This document shows, in pieces, positions 54,024 to 63,340 of a stretch of DNA of 64,000 nt. Under the pieces are notes generated by a model, which was not told the DNA's origin, searched no databases, and saw only the letters and a list, made by a program, of their open reading frames with translations. Numbering within the stretch: the stretch's first letter is position 1; each line of letters begins with the position of its first letter. The stretch is taken from the NCBI GenBank assembly GCA_016716565.1, contig JADJWC010000001.1:930001-994000 (forward strand). Reading direction: 5' to 3'. This stretch comes from a bacterium. GTDB lineage: Bacteria; Bacteroidota; Ignavibacteria; Ignavibacteriales; Ignavibacteriaceae. Position numbers and translations under genes: made by a program.

Positions 54024-56627
54024 TCACTTAAGCAGAATCATCTTTTTAGTTTGGACAAATGAATCCGAAATAAGTCTATAAATATATGTTCCACTGGGTA
54101 ATCCGCCTTTGTCGGAAAATTCAATCTTATGAGAACCTGACTCGTACATTCCTTCAGTTATGGTTGCCACCTTCTCACCTGTTATGTTGTAAAGATCAAC
54201 TTTTATCTGAGATGCCTTAGGTAGTGAAAACTCTATCACTGTGCTCGGATTAAAAGGATTCGGATAGTTCTGGCTCAGTTCGAATTTATTTGGTGCACCG
54301 AGATTTACTTCTACTACCTTTGAATATTCAAACTGTCCATCTGTATCTATTTGCTTTAATCGATATGAGTATATTCCTGCAACTAAATTCTCATCTTCAA
54401 ATGTATAGTATTTCGGTGAGTTGCTGTTTCCATTTCCCTGCACAAATCCTATTAATATCCAACCCTTGTTGTCATTCTGAGCGGAGCGAAGAATCTCAAA
54501 CCCGTAATTATTCACTTCTGTTTCTGTTATCCAGTTTAAAGTGACTGTTGAACCGTTGACAGATGCGGAAAATGAATTTAGCTCAACTGGCAGTGGATTG
54601 GGAATCTCTACACCGACCGATGAAGTAATATCGCTTCCCGGCCATTTACAAACCCGGAAATCATCAGCATAAGCATAACCCACGTAAGATCCACCACAGT
54701 ACAAGACACCGCGATTAATTGCGGTTGAATTAGCTGAATGTCCAAAACCAATATCATTAACCCGAACAACTTCTTGCATTGATTCATCATACACTACAAA
54801 ATCATAGAGATTGGAATTACAGTCAAATGATAATGTAACCAGATACCAGGTATCCATTTCCCAATTAATATTCGTAGACACAAAATTGTTAGTTTGATTA
54901 TAATAATGAAATCGACCGCCTTGACCTACAACATTTTCTCTTCCTAATCCTGCAACACAATTTAGACTATTAATAGTAGTTCCACTTATATCATAAAGAT
55001 AAATATCAAAGTCGTTATCTAAATTTGTAGATGACCTTCTCATCCAAGCACCAACAATACCTTGCGTTAGCTGAGCAAATGTTCCTGTAAGAGAAACTGG
55101 ATTGCTGGACAGATCAGTGATTCTGACAAGTTGAGTACTACTGCGCACGGGATTATTAACAACCGCAACAGTGCTGGGAGTACCCCCTGACCAAGTTAAA
55201 TTTCCAGCTGATGGTAATGGGGCATCGGAAAGTGCTTGTGCAATGTCAGGTTCTATTAGAAGACATTCTGACCACGTCCAACTACCTGAACCTGGATCAG
55301 CTGCATAGTACACTCTTAATTCATCATTTGGAAAAATACTTCGTTCAATATCTAATGTTAATACAAATGGTGTGTCGTTATCCCTTGCATCAACACCTTG
55401 AGGTGTGTGAGCTACACGAACCAGCGTTCTATCCGCTTCGGGGAAATACGGGCTCGATGATCTATACAAGTAGAATTTCGAATAGTCACCCACTGAACTA
55501 TAGGATGGAACGAGAACATAGTAGTTATCATTATACTTGAAGCTAAAAGGACAAAATTGCGAGTAGCGATCATCACTAGGTATTCCGTTAGTAGCAAAAA
55601 TAGGTCCGGGAGTATGAGGAGTCCAATTGATTAAATCAGTTGATACAGCAATTCCTGATTGACGTGTTCCCCATGTGCTGTACCACATTAAATATTCACT
55701 TCCAACTTTCATCACACCCCAGTTTTCTGTCTGGTTGTGTGCCCATGTCGGATCATTGAATACTGGGTTGCCTGCATACTTCGTCCAATTAATCCCATCA
55801 GCTGATGTTGCATAGCCTATTTGTCCGGAAGCAGTACCAGAGCCAGTGTAAATCATTCGATAGTCATTTGTTCCTTCTTTCCAAACCATTGGAACTCTCA
55901 CTCCGGTCGCATCCCAAGAGCCAGAAGAACCAACTGCAACGATAGGATTACCCGAATATTTAGTCCAATTTATACCATCGGAACTTGTTGCTAGTCCAAC
56001 TTGATGAAGTGAATTGTAACCGTGATAGTACATTCTAAATTCACCAACACGTTCATCATAAATGACACTTGCAAAGGTGGCTCCCTGAGCATCCCACGAA
56101 CCGGAAGCACCTGGGATGAGAATAGGATTACCGATATGTCGATCCCATTCTCCGGGATTTACAGCATTGGAACTGGGTACCGTTCCAAGAGTATATGATT
56201 CAAATCCATCATAAGAATGAAATGTGTTCATTCCGTCTGATATGTTTGGTGCAGTTATATTTCCATAATATAAGTAGATAGTCGAGCCAGCTATAGGAAT
56301 GCTGGGGACTTTAACCCAGACTACTGCAAACTCATTCGTTGAATTCCAGCTCTCAATCCAAAATGGTAATGGTGTTTCTTCATCAGAATCTGCTATCCTT
56401 AAATCACTACCATCACTCTGAGCGTGAGCGAAATCAAAGTTAGTGCTGTTCAGACTTATCTTTACCTGAAAGTCAGTTAAAATAATTCCTGTACTGTTGT
56501 TTATTGTGACTGATTGCTGCCAATCCCATCCTTCCCATTGTGCATTTAGTGTTGTTAAATCACCGGCGACGAAAGTAATGAAAAGCAAGCAGATAATTTT
56601 CCACTGAGGTTTGTAAAGTTTAAGCAT
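54024..56627 (-). CDS. Secreted DUF2341 + beta-propeller protein with type IX sorting domain
   Basis: 867 residues from the ATG at 56627, which follows a strong GGGGGGAG ribosome site; an ATG 18 bases upstream overlaps that site. Signal peptide (WKIICLLFITFVAGD), then a DUF2341 domain (WQQSVTINNSTGIILTDFQV ... IYLYYGN, about 30-125). A glycosidase-like five-bladed propeller follows (SGSWDA, DGINWTKYSGNP repeats, about 150-430, as in GH32/GH43 relatives), then a region like a concanavalin-type fold. The C-terminus is a type IX sorting domain (NYPNPFNPSTVIEFSLPKAS ... TKKMILLK). Exported across the outer membrane and probably surface-attached. Codons at 54470-54497 come from a dispersed repeat. 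Confidence 0.9.
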   Translation of the reverse strand: MLKLYKPQWKIICLLFITFVAGDLTTLNAQWEGWDWQQSVTINNSTGIILTDFQVKISLNSTNFDFAHAQSDGSDLRIADSDEETPLPFWIESWNSTNEFAVVWVKVPSIPIAGSTIYLYYGNITAPNISDGMNTFHSYDGFESYTLGTVPSSNAVNPGEWDRHIGNPILIPGASGSWDAQGATFASVIYDERVGEFRMYYHGYNSLHQVGLATSSDGINWTKYSGNPIVAVGSSGSWDATGVRVPMVWKEGTNDYRMIYTGSGTASGQIGYATSADGINWTKYAGNPVFNDPTWAHNQTENWGVMKVGSEYLMWYSTWGTRQSGIAVSTDLINWTPHTPGPIFATNGIPSDDRYSQFCPFSFKYNDNYYVLVPSYSSVGDYSKFYLYRSSSPYFPEADRTLVRVAHTPQGVDARDNDTPFVLTLDIERSIFPNDELRVYYAADPGSGSWTWSECLLIEPDIAQALSDAPLPSAGNLTWSGGTPSTVAVVNNPVRSSTQLVRITDLSSNPVSLTGTFAQLTQGIVGAWMRRSSTNLDNDFDIYLYDISGTTINSLNCVAGLGRENVVGQGGRFHYYNQTNNFVSTNINWEMDTWYLVTLSFDCNSNLYDFVVYDESMQEVVRVNDIGFGHSANSTAINRGVLYCGGSYVGYAYADDFRVCKWPGSDITSSVGVEIPNPLPVELNSFSASVNGSTVTLNWITETEVNNYGFEILRSAQNDNKGWILIGFVQGNGNSNSPKYYTFEDENLVAGIYSYRLKQIDTDGQFEYSKVVEVNLGAPNKFELSQNYPNPFNPSTVIEFSLPKASQIKVDLYNITGEKVATITEGMYESGSHKIEFSDKGGLPSGTYIYRLISDSFVQTKKMILLK
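54470..54497 (-). repeat. Dispersed repeat inside a coding region, copy A
   Basis: The + strand reads TGTCATTCTGAGCGGAGCGA and then AGAATCTC. On the minus strand it is translated as EILRSAQND within the pre-sorting domain of the secreted protein. It matches 57362-57389 at all but one base and the left arm of the intergenic copy at 53851. Confidence 0.85.
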
Positions 56628-56918
56628 TGTTTTTTCTCCCCCCATACAGAAAGAGATTTCCGTATGAGATAATCTAGTTATGATTATTTAATTTTAGTTC
56701 GATTTCCCTCTACGAAGTCATCAGGGAGATAAGGAGAATTGTTTGAGCAAAGTTCTTCCTGATTTCTTCGTTAAACTACGAAATTTTTTTTTGACATTCC
56801 AAATTTCCAAAACGACAATGCTGACGTGGTAATAATTATTTCGAAAAATCTTGAAGATAATTCAAAAAAGAAAGGGGATAGTTAAAACCTACCGTCATCC
56901 TTCATTAAATCTTTTCAT

Positions 56919-58448
56919 TTATTTAATAACCATTAACTTTTTAGTCTCGCTGTAATTACCGGCACTAAGCTTATAAACATACAGCCCGCTGTTCAATTCT
57001 GTTGCATTAAAGTTTACTGTATATATGCCTGCTTCCTTCAGCTCATTTATTAATACAGCCACTTCTTCACCTAATATATTATAAACTGACAGATTTACTT
57101 CAGCGGCTTCCGGAATCGAAAACTGAATTGTCGTAACCGGATTGAATGGATTCGGATAGTTCTGGCTTAACTCGTATTTCATTGGAGAATCCAGATTTAC
57201 TTCTATAACCTTTGAATATTCATACTGACCATCCGTATCTATCTGTTTTAATCTGTATGAGTATTTCCCTGATCGAAGATTTTTATCATCGAATGAATAA
57301 TATTTTGGTGAGTTACTGTTTCCATTTCCTTGTACGAATCCAATCTTATTCCAGCCCAGCTTGTCATTCTGAGCGAAGCGAAGAATCTCAAATCCATAAT
57401 TATTTACTTCAGTTTTGGTCACCCAATTTAATTGGATTTTATCGGTCATTTGTTTTAAAGTAAAAGATGAGAGTTCTACCGGCAGAGGATTAATAGATCG
57501 GAAAACACCGTTTGCGGTTCCAGCAAAGATATAGCCATCAGAATTACCGGAAAGAGAATATACATCCGAATTTGTTAAGCCTAGTATCAATTGAGTCCAA
57601 TTATCACCGTTATCTGTTGATCGGAACACTCCAGCGGCGGTACCCGCAAAAATAATACTGTTTGGATTAATTAGTATTGAGCGAATATACTTGCCCTCAC
57701 CAGCTAGACCCTGGTTGATAGGGACCCAATTATCTCCGTTATTTGTTGACCGGTATACTCCACCGCCGGACGTTCCCGCGAAAATATGACCGCTTGAATT
57801 TACAGCAAGTGAGAGTACATGATAACTACTAGAATCAATTCCTTGATTTATTTGAATCCAATTGTCTCCATTGTTAGTTGAACGAAATACGCCACTACTT
57901 ATAGTTCCTACAAAAATATGATCATTACTATTTATGATTATAGAAGTGGTGTTTGGATCAGTAAGTCCCTGTTCATTTCCAAATCTAACCCAACTGTTTC
58001 CGATATTTGTAGAGCGATGAACAGAATTATTAAATGTAGATATGTACATATGTTCTTGTGAATTCAAAGCAATTGAAGTGCTCGCCCCTGTGTATCCTAA
58101 ATTAGACCAAGTAATCCCATTGTCTGTAGAGTGAAATATACCACCATTCAATTTATGATCTAAAGTACTTATTAAAATTTCACCGCTTGGTTTAATAAAT
58201 ATTTGTGTAGTCATCATGGTATCCAATCTAATATCTGTCCCAATATTAATCCACGATGTCCCATTATCAGTCGAACGAAAAGTATAGTGAGTAGTATCAG
58301 TACCTGCAAAAATATCCCCGCTTGAATTTACAGCTAAAGAATAAATCCTTTCAGAATTGAGACCATTTGTTCTTTCCCAGGTATTCTGAGAATAAATAGT
58401 TGAAAAGACAACAAAGATTTGAGCAATGATCAGAGTGTAAAATTTCAT
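56919..58448 (-). CDS. Secreted Asp-box (BNR) repeat protein with type IX sorting domain
   Basis: 509 residues. Signal peptide (FYTLIIAQIFVVFSTIYSQ), then about six BNR/Asp-box repeats forming a propeller (FRSTDNGTSWIN, FRSTNNGDNWIQ, YRSTNNGDNWVP, FRSTDNGDNWTQ) to about residue 325. A fibronectin-like linker (PVELSSFTLKQ ... GFEILRFAQND) follows, then the sorting domain NYPNPFNPVTTIQFS ... KKLMVIK. The linker again contains the translated dispersed repeat (57362-57389). The propeller is paralogous to that at 59732-61327. Role in adhesion or glycan binding is possible; no enzyme active site was identified. Confidence 0.9.
   Translation of the reverse strand: MKFYTLIIAQIFVVFSTIYSQNTWERTNGLNSERIYSLAVNSSGDIFAGTDTTHYTFRSTDNGTSWINIGTDIRLDTMMTTQIFIKPSGEILISTLDHKLNGGIFHSTDNGITWSNLGYTGASTSIALNSQEHMYISTFNNSVHRSTNIGNSWVRFGNEQGLTDPNTTSIIINSNDHIFVGTISSGVFRSTNNGDNWIQINQGIDSSSYHVLSLAVNSSGHIFAGTSGGGVYRSTNNGDNWVPINQGLAGEGKYIRSILINPNSIIFAGTAAGVFRSTDNGDNWTQLILGLTNSDVYSLSGNSDGYIFAGTANGVFRSINPLPVELSSFTLKQMTDKIQLNWVTKTEVNNYGFEILRFAQNDKLGWNKIGFVQGNGNSNSPKYYSFDDKNLRSGKYSYRLKQIDTDGQYEYSKVIEVNLDSPMKYELSQNYPNPFNPVTTIQFSIPEAAEVNLSVYNILGEEVAVLINELKEAGIYTVNFNATELNSGLYVYKLSAGNYSETKKLMVIK
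57362..57389 (-). repeat. Dispersed repeat inside a coding region, copy B
   Basis: The + strand reads TGTCATTCTGAGCGAAGCGA and then AGAATCTC, the minus strand encoding EILRFAQND. It has one base different from copy A, at the same position in the linker of a paralogous protein. Confidence 0.85.
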
Positions 58449-58623
58449 ATTAAATATTTTTTTATTATGTAATAAATGCCGCAGCTTTCGATAGCATTTA
58501 AAGATCCATATATATTTGTTTTAAATTTAAAACTGCGATTAACCTGTGAACATCCCCATTAGAGGTAGTCCTATGAAAAAAGATGACAATTCGATGCAGT
58601 GTCAATTCTAGCTAAATAAATTA

Positions 58624-59706
58624 CTATTTTAAAATCATCATCTTTTTTGTCTGGACAAACGAATCCGAACTAAGCCTGTAAATATATGTTCCGCTTGTTA
58701 GGCCGCTTGCATTGAATTCTATTTTATGATATCCTGACTCGTACATTCCATCAGCAAGAGTTGCAACCTGTTCACCGACTATGTTGTAGAGCTCAATTTT
58801 TATCTGCGATGCCCGAGGCAGGGAAAACCGTATAGTGGTGCTCGGATTAAATGGATTTGGGTAGTTCTGTGAAAGTTCATATTGAGTTGGCATTACCTCT
58901 ACTTCAACAACATCTGAATACTCGAAAGTTCCATCGGTATCGACCTGTTTAAGTCTGTAATGGAACTTGCTGCCGCCTGCAAACAAATCTTTATCAATAT
59001 AGCTGTATTCCTTTGGTGAGTTTGAATTGCCGTGGCCTTCTACAAAACCGATGCTGTTCCATTCACCTTCGTTAATTCTTCTTTCAACATTAAATCCGTA
59101 GTTGTTTACTTCTGTCTTTGTTACCCAGTTAAGTTGAACTTTGTCATGTAAATATTTTGATGTGAAGGATGTAAGTTCTACTGGAAGCGGAGTTGTATTT
59201 TCATCAGCAAACACACCTGTGTCCCAAAGGTTTGCATTATCTCCATCGAAAATGTACCAATTGCCATCAGATTCCTGCCAAACAAGTCCAGCATTACCAG
59301 AAGGATCAAGAGTCGTAAAATTTATAGTTACCACATCAATCCAATTTGGCGAGGCAGGAACAATTGTTCCACCATTATCTACATTGAGTTCAATATTTAA
59401 CCAAATTTGATTTGGTAGAGGACGTGTAACAGTGCCTGTAGAGTAATTTCCGCCAGAAAAATTGTGATAGATATAATCTACTCCACTTTGCGTTAAAAAC
59501 GGGAATGAAAGATCTAAGTTATTAAAATTAAATACTATCGTGGACCCTCCAAGATCGTCAGTGCCAGTATCAGTGTTTAATTGAACTGTTACTGAGTAGT
59601 TTGTCCCATTATTTGTAACAACTGAAAATCTACCGTTTACAGTAGTTGAATAAGATGAAATGGCTAAAATAAAAGTTAGGATAAAAGAATAAATCATGTA
59701 ATGCAT
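58624..59706 (-). CDS. Secreted cohesin-like domain protein with type IX sorting domain
   Basis: 360 residues. Signal peptide (MIYSFILTFILAISSYS), then a beta-rich domain at about 22-170 (VNGRFSVVTNNGTNYSVTVQ, GGSTIVFNFNNLDLSF, WIDVVTINFTTLD) with the layout of cohesin-like modules. The linker with NNYGFNVERRINEGEW lacks the dispersed repeat seen in its two neighbours, and the type IX sorting domain NYPNPFNPSTTIRFSLPRAS ... KKMMILK ends it. It is 25 bases downstream of the dockerin-like gene at 59732 and likely co-transcribed with it. Confidence 0.85.
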   Translation of the reverse strand: MHYMIYSFILTFILAISSYSTTVNGRFSVVTNNGTNYSVTVQLNTDTGTDDLGGSTIVFNFNNLDLSFPFLTQSGVDYIYHNFSGGNYSTGTVTRPLPNQIWLNIELNVDNGGTIVPASPNWIDVVTINFTTLDPSGNAGLVWQESDGNWYIFDGDNANLWDTGVFADENTTPLPVELTSFTSKYLHDKVQLNWVTKTEVNNYGFNVERRINEGEWNSIGFVEGHGNSNSPKEYSYIDKDLFAGGSKFHYRLKQVDTDGTFEYSDVVEVEVMPTQYELSQNYPNPFNPSTTIRFSLPRASQIKIELYNIVGEQVATLADGMYESGYHKIEFNASGLTSGTYIYRLSSDSFVQTKKMMILK

Positions 59707-59731
59707 TGAAAATCTCCAGTCGTTAATACTA

Positions 59732-61327
59732 TTAATTTGGTACTTGAGTTAATTTACCGTTATTAACTCTCCATTTCAAATTTCTATCTGCTATATTGAC
59801 ACCAGAACTTAGATCAAAGTCTCCTGTTAAATAACCTAATGTCCCATTCTGAATTCTCCACACTAAGTTTCTATCAGCTATGTTTATTCCGCCATTTGCA
59901 TTTCCATCACCAGCAATCAATCCAAATCTACCACTTCCTAGATCCGCTAATGGCACAGTTCCATACGCCTGTGTTTGTGCAGTACTAAAGTCATATAAAA
60001 CAGGGCTGAAAGATAATGTAACAGGATTTGCCGTCATAACTGCCAGATGGTTCCGGTGGCGTATAACAGTATAATAATCTCCCGGTGCAACACCCGGGAA
60101 TTTTACATTACTTACACCATCAAGGTCAACAACGCTTCCATTGTTTAATAAAAATGCCGCTCTTCGTGATACCTGTGTTGTTAAATCGCTTCTTAGCTCA
60201 AGCAGGATCCAATCAACAACTCCTGCAGGAATAGTATCCACTGATTCTGTTCCAGTATAATTCCACGGCGCTGTATTATATGGCTGTGCCAGTGGAATGT
60301 ATCCATTCGTGTTTAATGTTGTGTTCATCGTGCCGGTAGCCGAGACATAAGGACCTTGCAGGAATATTTTCATATTTGCTGAAGGGATAGTCCGGAAAAC
60401 ACCATCTTGTGTTCCTGCAAAGATATCTCCATTTGTATTTATAGTGAGTGAACGAACATCATCATTTGTTAAACCAGCAGTTATATCAATCCAGTTTTCT
60501 CCGTTATCCGTAGATCGAAATATTCCACCAGCAGTTCCAATAAAAACATCTCCACTTTGGTTTATCTCAATCGCAGAGACATAAAGGGCTTCACCAGCTA
60601 ACCCTGAATTGATTTGAACCCAATTTTCACCGTTATCTGTTGATCGATACACACCACCGCCGGAAGTCCCGGTAAAAATATGACCATTCGCATTTACAGC
60701 AAGTGACTGAATATAGGTTGTTGTTAAGCCTAAGTTAACGGGAACCCAGTTATCTCCATTATCAGTTGATCGAAATACGCCGCCAAAAATAGTTCCAGTA
60801 AAAATATGTCCTAAAGAATTTATTAAAAGTGATGTTGGATGCAAACCGTCGTTGTTAGATAAACCAGAATTTATTGGTCCCCAGTTATTTCCATCATCAG
60901 TTGAGCGATATACACCAGAAGATAAAGTTCCGACAAAAATATCTCCTCCGGGATTTATGGCAATTGAAGATCCTGCCATAAAAAATCCCGATTGAGTCCA
61001 ATTACTTCCGTTATCCGTCGAGCGGAATACACCTCCGCCCTGATTATGATCTATGGTAATCAAAAAAATTTCACCGCTAGGTTTAATTGCAATGCCATTA
61101 GTTTTTAAATTCACCAAATTTAGATTTACCCAATTAACACCATTGTCTGTAGATCGCCATAAACCAAAGCTAGTGTCACTTCCAGCGAAAATTTCTCCAT
61201 CAGAATTCATCGCAAGTGAATAAATTGGAAAACCATCCAGGTCATTTGTTTTTTCCCAAAAATTATGAGAATAAACAGCAGAAATAGTAATTAGAATCCA
61301 AAAAAAGATAAGATTAAATTTTTTCAT
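59732..61327 (-). CDS. Secreted Asp-box propeller protein with dockerin-like C-terminus
   Basis: 531 residues. Signal peptide (FNLIFFWILITISAVYS), six BNR/Asp-box repeats (FRSTDNGSNWTQ, YRSTDDGNNWGP, FRSTDNGDNWVP and others, to about 320), a beta domain (FLQGPYVSATGTMNTTLN ... DYYTVIRHRNHLAV), then two dockerin-like calcium loops (GDGNANGGINIADRNLVWR and DFDLSSGVNIADRNLKWR). It has no type IX sorting domain, unlike its three neighbours, so surface retention may depend on another protein. A cohesin-like protein is encoded directly downstream. Confidence 0.87.
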   Translation of the reverse strand: MKKFNLIFFWILITISAVYSHNFWEKTNDLDGFPIYSLAMNSDGEIFAGSDTSFGLWRSTDNGVNWVNLNLVNLKTNGIAIKPSGEIFLITIDHNQGGGVFRSTDNGSNWTQSGFFMAGSSIAINPGGDIFVGTLSSGVYRSTDDGNNWGPINSGLSNNDGLHPTSLLINSLGHIFTGTIFGGVFRSTDNGDNWVPVNLGLTTTYIQSLAVNANGHIFTGTSGGGVYRSTDNGENWVQINSGLAGEALYVSAIEINQSGDVFIGTAGGIFRSTDNGENWIDITAGLTNDDVRSLTINTNGDIFAGTQDGVFRTIPSANMKIFLQGPYVSATGTMNTTLNTNGYIPLAQPYNTAPWNYTGTESVDTIPAGVVDWILLELRSDLTTQVSRRAAFLLNNGSVVDLDGVSNVKFPGVAPGDYYTVIRHRNHLAVMTANPVTLSFSPVLYDFSTAQTQAYGTVPLADLGSGRFGLIAGDGNANGGINIADRNLVWRIQNGTLGYLTGDFDLSSGVNIADRNLKWRVNNGKLTQVPN

Positions 61328-61585
61328 ACGAGTTACAATCTTGAGAATTAGAGGTCAAAAGTCAATTATCCTGCCAAATAAGAGAGGTATTTTTGTCCCA
61401 TTTTTAAATTTTTAACTTTGTGCCATTTTCAAAATGGGGCATAATTCTCTAAAGAATAAGAATTATTAAATATGCTTGAGCGTATTCTGGGAAATGGTCG
61501 GAAAAACTAATTTTCTCTCTTTAAATTCTAATAGCAAAGATTACTAAATATTACTAACTCATAATGACAAGAAATAAATATTCTA

Positions 61586-61827
61586 TCATAACAGTACCAT
61601 CTTTCTCGTTTCAACAAACTCAGCAGTGAAAAGCTGATAAATGTATATTCCAGAGGCCAAACCATCGGCTGAAAATTTAACTTCATAAATTCCCTGTTCT
61701 TTTACCTCATCATCTAAAGTTGCAATTTGGTTGCCAAGTAAATCATACACGTGTAATTTTACAGCTACACTCTGTTTCATTCCAATCAATGGAATACTGA
61801 ATTTTATTTTTGCGCCTGTTCTCGGAT
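61586..61827 (-). pseudogene. Remnant of a type IX sorting domain
   Basis: The minus strand encodes TVHPRTGAKIKFSIPLIGMK and then LHVYDLLGNQIATLDDEV ... SGIYIYQLFTAEFVETRKMV, i.e. most of a C-terminal sorting domain, but a stop codon lies immediately upstream and the NYPNPFNP part is lost. An internal ATG (61789) gives 67 residues without a signal peptide, so it is not a functional secreted protein. Confidence 0.75.
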
Positions 61828-61924
61828 GGACAGTTTAAACTGAATTTATTTCGGTTTCAAATGTTTAATATTTCTCTTCCCCGGGCCATAATCAAATGAA
61901 TCAATCTATAAATAGGTTATTAAT

Positions 61925-62145
61925 TCACTTCTACCATCTTCCATCTCCCATCATACATCCTACATCTTTCATTTCCTATCCAACTTCTGCCATCTTCTCA
62001 GCCAGAGACGCATTTCATTTCGCTCATCATTTTCCATCTAACGTCTTCCGTCTCCCATCTTCCATCATACATCCTACATCTCAATACTTGCTTCTAACTG
62101 CTTACTATTTACTACTTACAAATTACTAATTACTGATTACTATTC
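61925..62145. repeat. Low-complexity pyrimidine-rich stretch with short quasi-repeats
   Basis: About 220 bases made of variants of CATCTTCCATC, TCATACATCCTACATCT and TACTATTTACTAC. The 20-base string CCATCATACATCCTACATCT occurs exactly at 61948-61967 and 62062-62081. The two halves differ: CCATC-type units first, TTACTA-type units near the end. No plausible start or frame is conserved. Confidence 0.75.
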
Positions 62146-62146
62146 A

Positions 62147-62962
62147 CTATTCAAACTCACTCTCCCATAACAACGTAAGTACTGCATTGTAACCGGGCAT
62201 TGCTACACTTTGCTCATAGAAATACGTACCCGACTTACATTTATAATCTTCTGCAAACCAAACATAAGCGGGGATCAGATCGGCACATGTCTGCATTGTC
62301 CTGTCTAAAAAAAAATCACTAACAGCAGTCTCTTCTCTGACTTTATAACCGGGTGATAAAAATTTCAGCGGAAAATATTCGTGGAAGGCGCTCCATTTTA
62401 CAATCCCATCCCTGCTGTAAATAACAGCAGCCGGGTATTTACCGATATTTATATAACGCAAAGCAGCAGCGGATAATGAAACATTAAAATATTCCGCCAG
62501 TTCTTTTATTAATTCAAAATCAATTCTGCGCTTAATAATAAAATCATTGAACCACGGGCGATGCATAAGCAGTTCTGCGGCAAATTCGTTTGCATCGGAT
62601 TCACGCGCTTTTATTTTATTTACGCTGTTAATATCATTCTCTGCGCATCTGAACAGATTTCTGTAGTTATTATCAGCCCCAGAGGCATTTGTAATTTTAT
62701 CATTCCGTTCATTAAAATAATGTCCTATTTCATGCGCAACAGTAAATCGCTTCGAACCATAGTCTGTTATACTTTTACTTATAGAGATTATTCCTGCATT
62801 TGAATTATGTATCAAACGTCCGTAAAAATTATTTGACTTGGATTCTTTGATCGCAAGATTCTCTGCAAATGCAAGTTCTTCAACATTTAATTGTCCGGGA
62901 TGTTCAATACAGTATCTGTTTATTAATTGAGATGCCAGTTCAGCAGGTCTGCTATTTTTCAT
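62147..62962 (-). CDS. ImmA/IrrE-family metallopeptidase
   Basis: 271 residues. Zinc motif HEIGHYFNE (HExxH) with a downstream ESDANEFAAELLMHRPWF supplying the third ligand, both typical of ImmA/IrrE (COG2856) proteases. These cleave repressors or antitoxin-like regulators, for example in ICE and phage induction, DNA-damage response and toxin-antitoxin modules. A C-terminal part of about 110 residues (KYPAAVIYSRDGIVKW onward) is present as in longer family members. It overlaps the preceding small gene by 11 bases, suggesting coupled translation. Confidence 0.9.
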   Translation of the reverse strand: MKNSRPAELASQLINRYCIEHPGQLNVEELAFAENLAIKESKSNNFYGRLIHNSNAGIISISKSITDYGSKRFTVAHEIGHYFNERNDKITNASGADNNYRNLFRCAENDINSVNKIKARESDANEFAAELLMHRPWFNDFIIKRRIDFELIKELAEYFNVSLSAAALRYINIGKYPAAVIYSRDGIVKWSAFHEYFPLKFLSPGYKVREETAVSDFFLDRTMQTCADLIPAYVWFAEDYKCKSGTYFYEQSVAMPGYNAVLTLLWESEFE

Positions 62963-63311
62963 TATTAATAAAATCTTCCAATTCTTTCAGAAGCTGTGTG
63001 TCTTCTTCAATTTCCTTAATATCTTTTTCATCCACACCTTCCAGGTTACGGTATGCTAATATTAATTCCTGTCTATTGATAGCCGTATTGTATTCAGATG
63101 TTAAATTAGATTTAAATCCGGCAAGTTTTTCTTTAAGCTTTCTTCCGCGCTCAAGTCTGTATTCTGCTTTCTTTTTTTTGATGTATTCTGATAATTCCTC
63201 GTTTTTCCCCTGTATATCTATCCCCGTATTTTCTATGTACTCTTCTGTAAGTTCGCTGCCGCCATCTGCTGATTGCAGCAAAAACTCAATTAGAGTCGTC
63301 CCTTCTTTCAT
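62952..63311 (-). CDS. Small helical protein between sigma-like and ImmA-like genes, unknown
   Basis: 119 residues, mostly charged and helical, with a Lys/Glu-rich middle (EYIKKKKAEYRLERGRKLKEK). No family recognised. It overlaps the peptidase gene by 11 bases and follows the sigma-like gene after 29 bases, so the three form one operon. An antitoxin or anti-sigma function, or a peptidase substrate, are guesses from position only. Confidence 0.75.
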   Translation of the reverse strand: MKEGTTLIEFLLQSADGGSELTEEYIENTGIDIQGKNEELSEYIKKKKAEYRLERGRKLKEKLAGFKSNLTSEYNTAINRQELILAYRNLEGVDEKDIKEIEEDTQLLKELEDFINNEK

Positions 63312-63340
63312 AAAGCACCAAGTATATTTATTAGTATATT

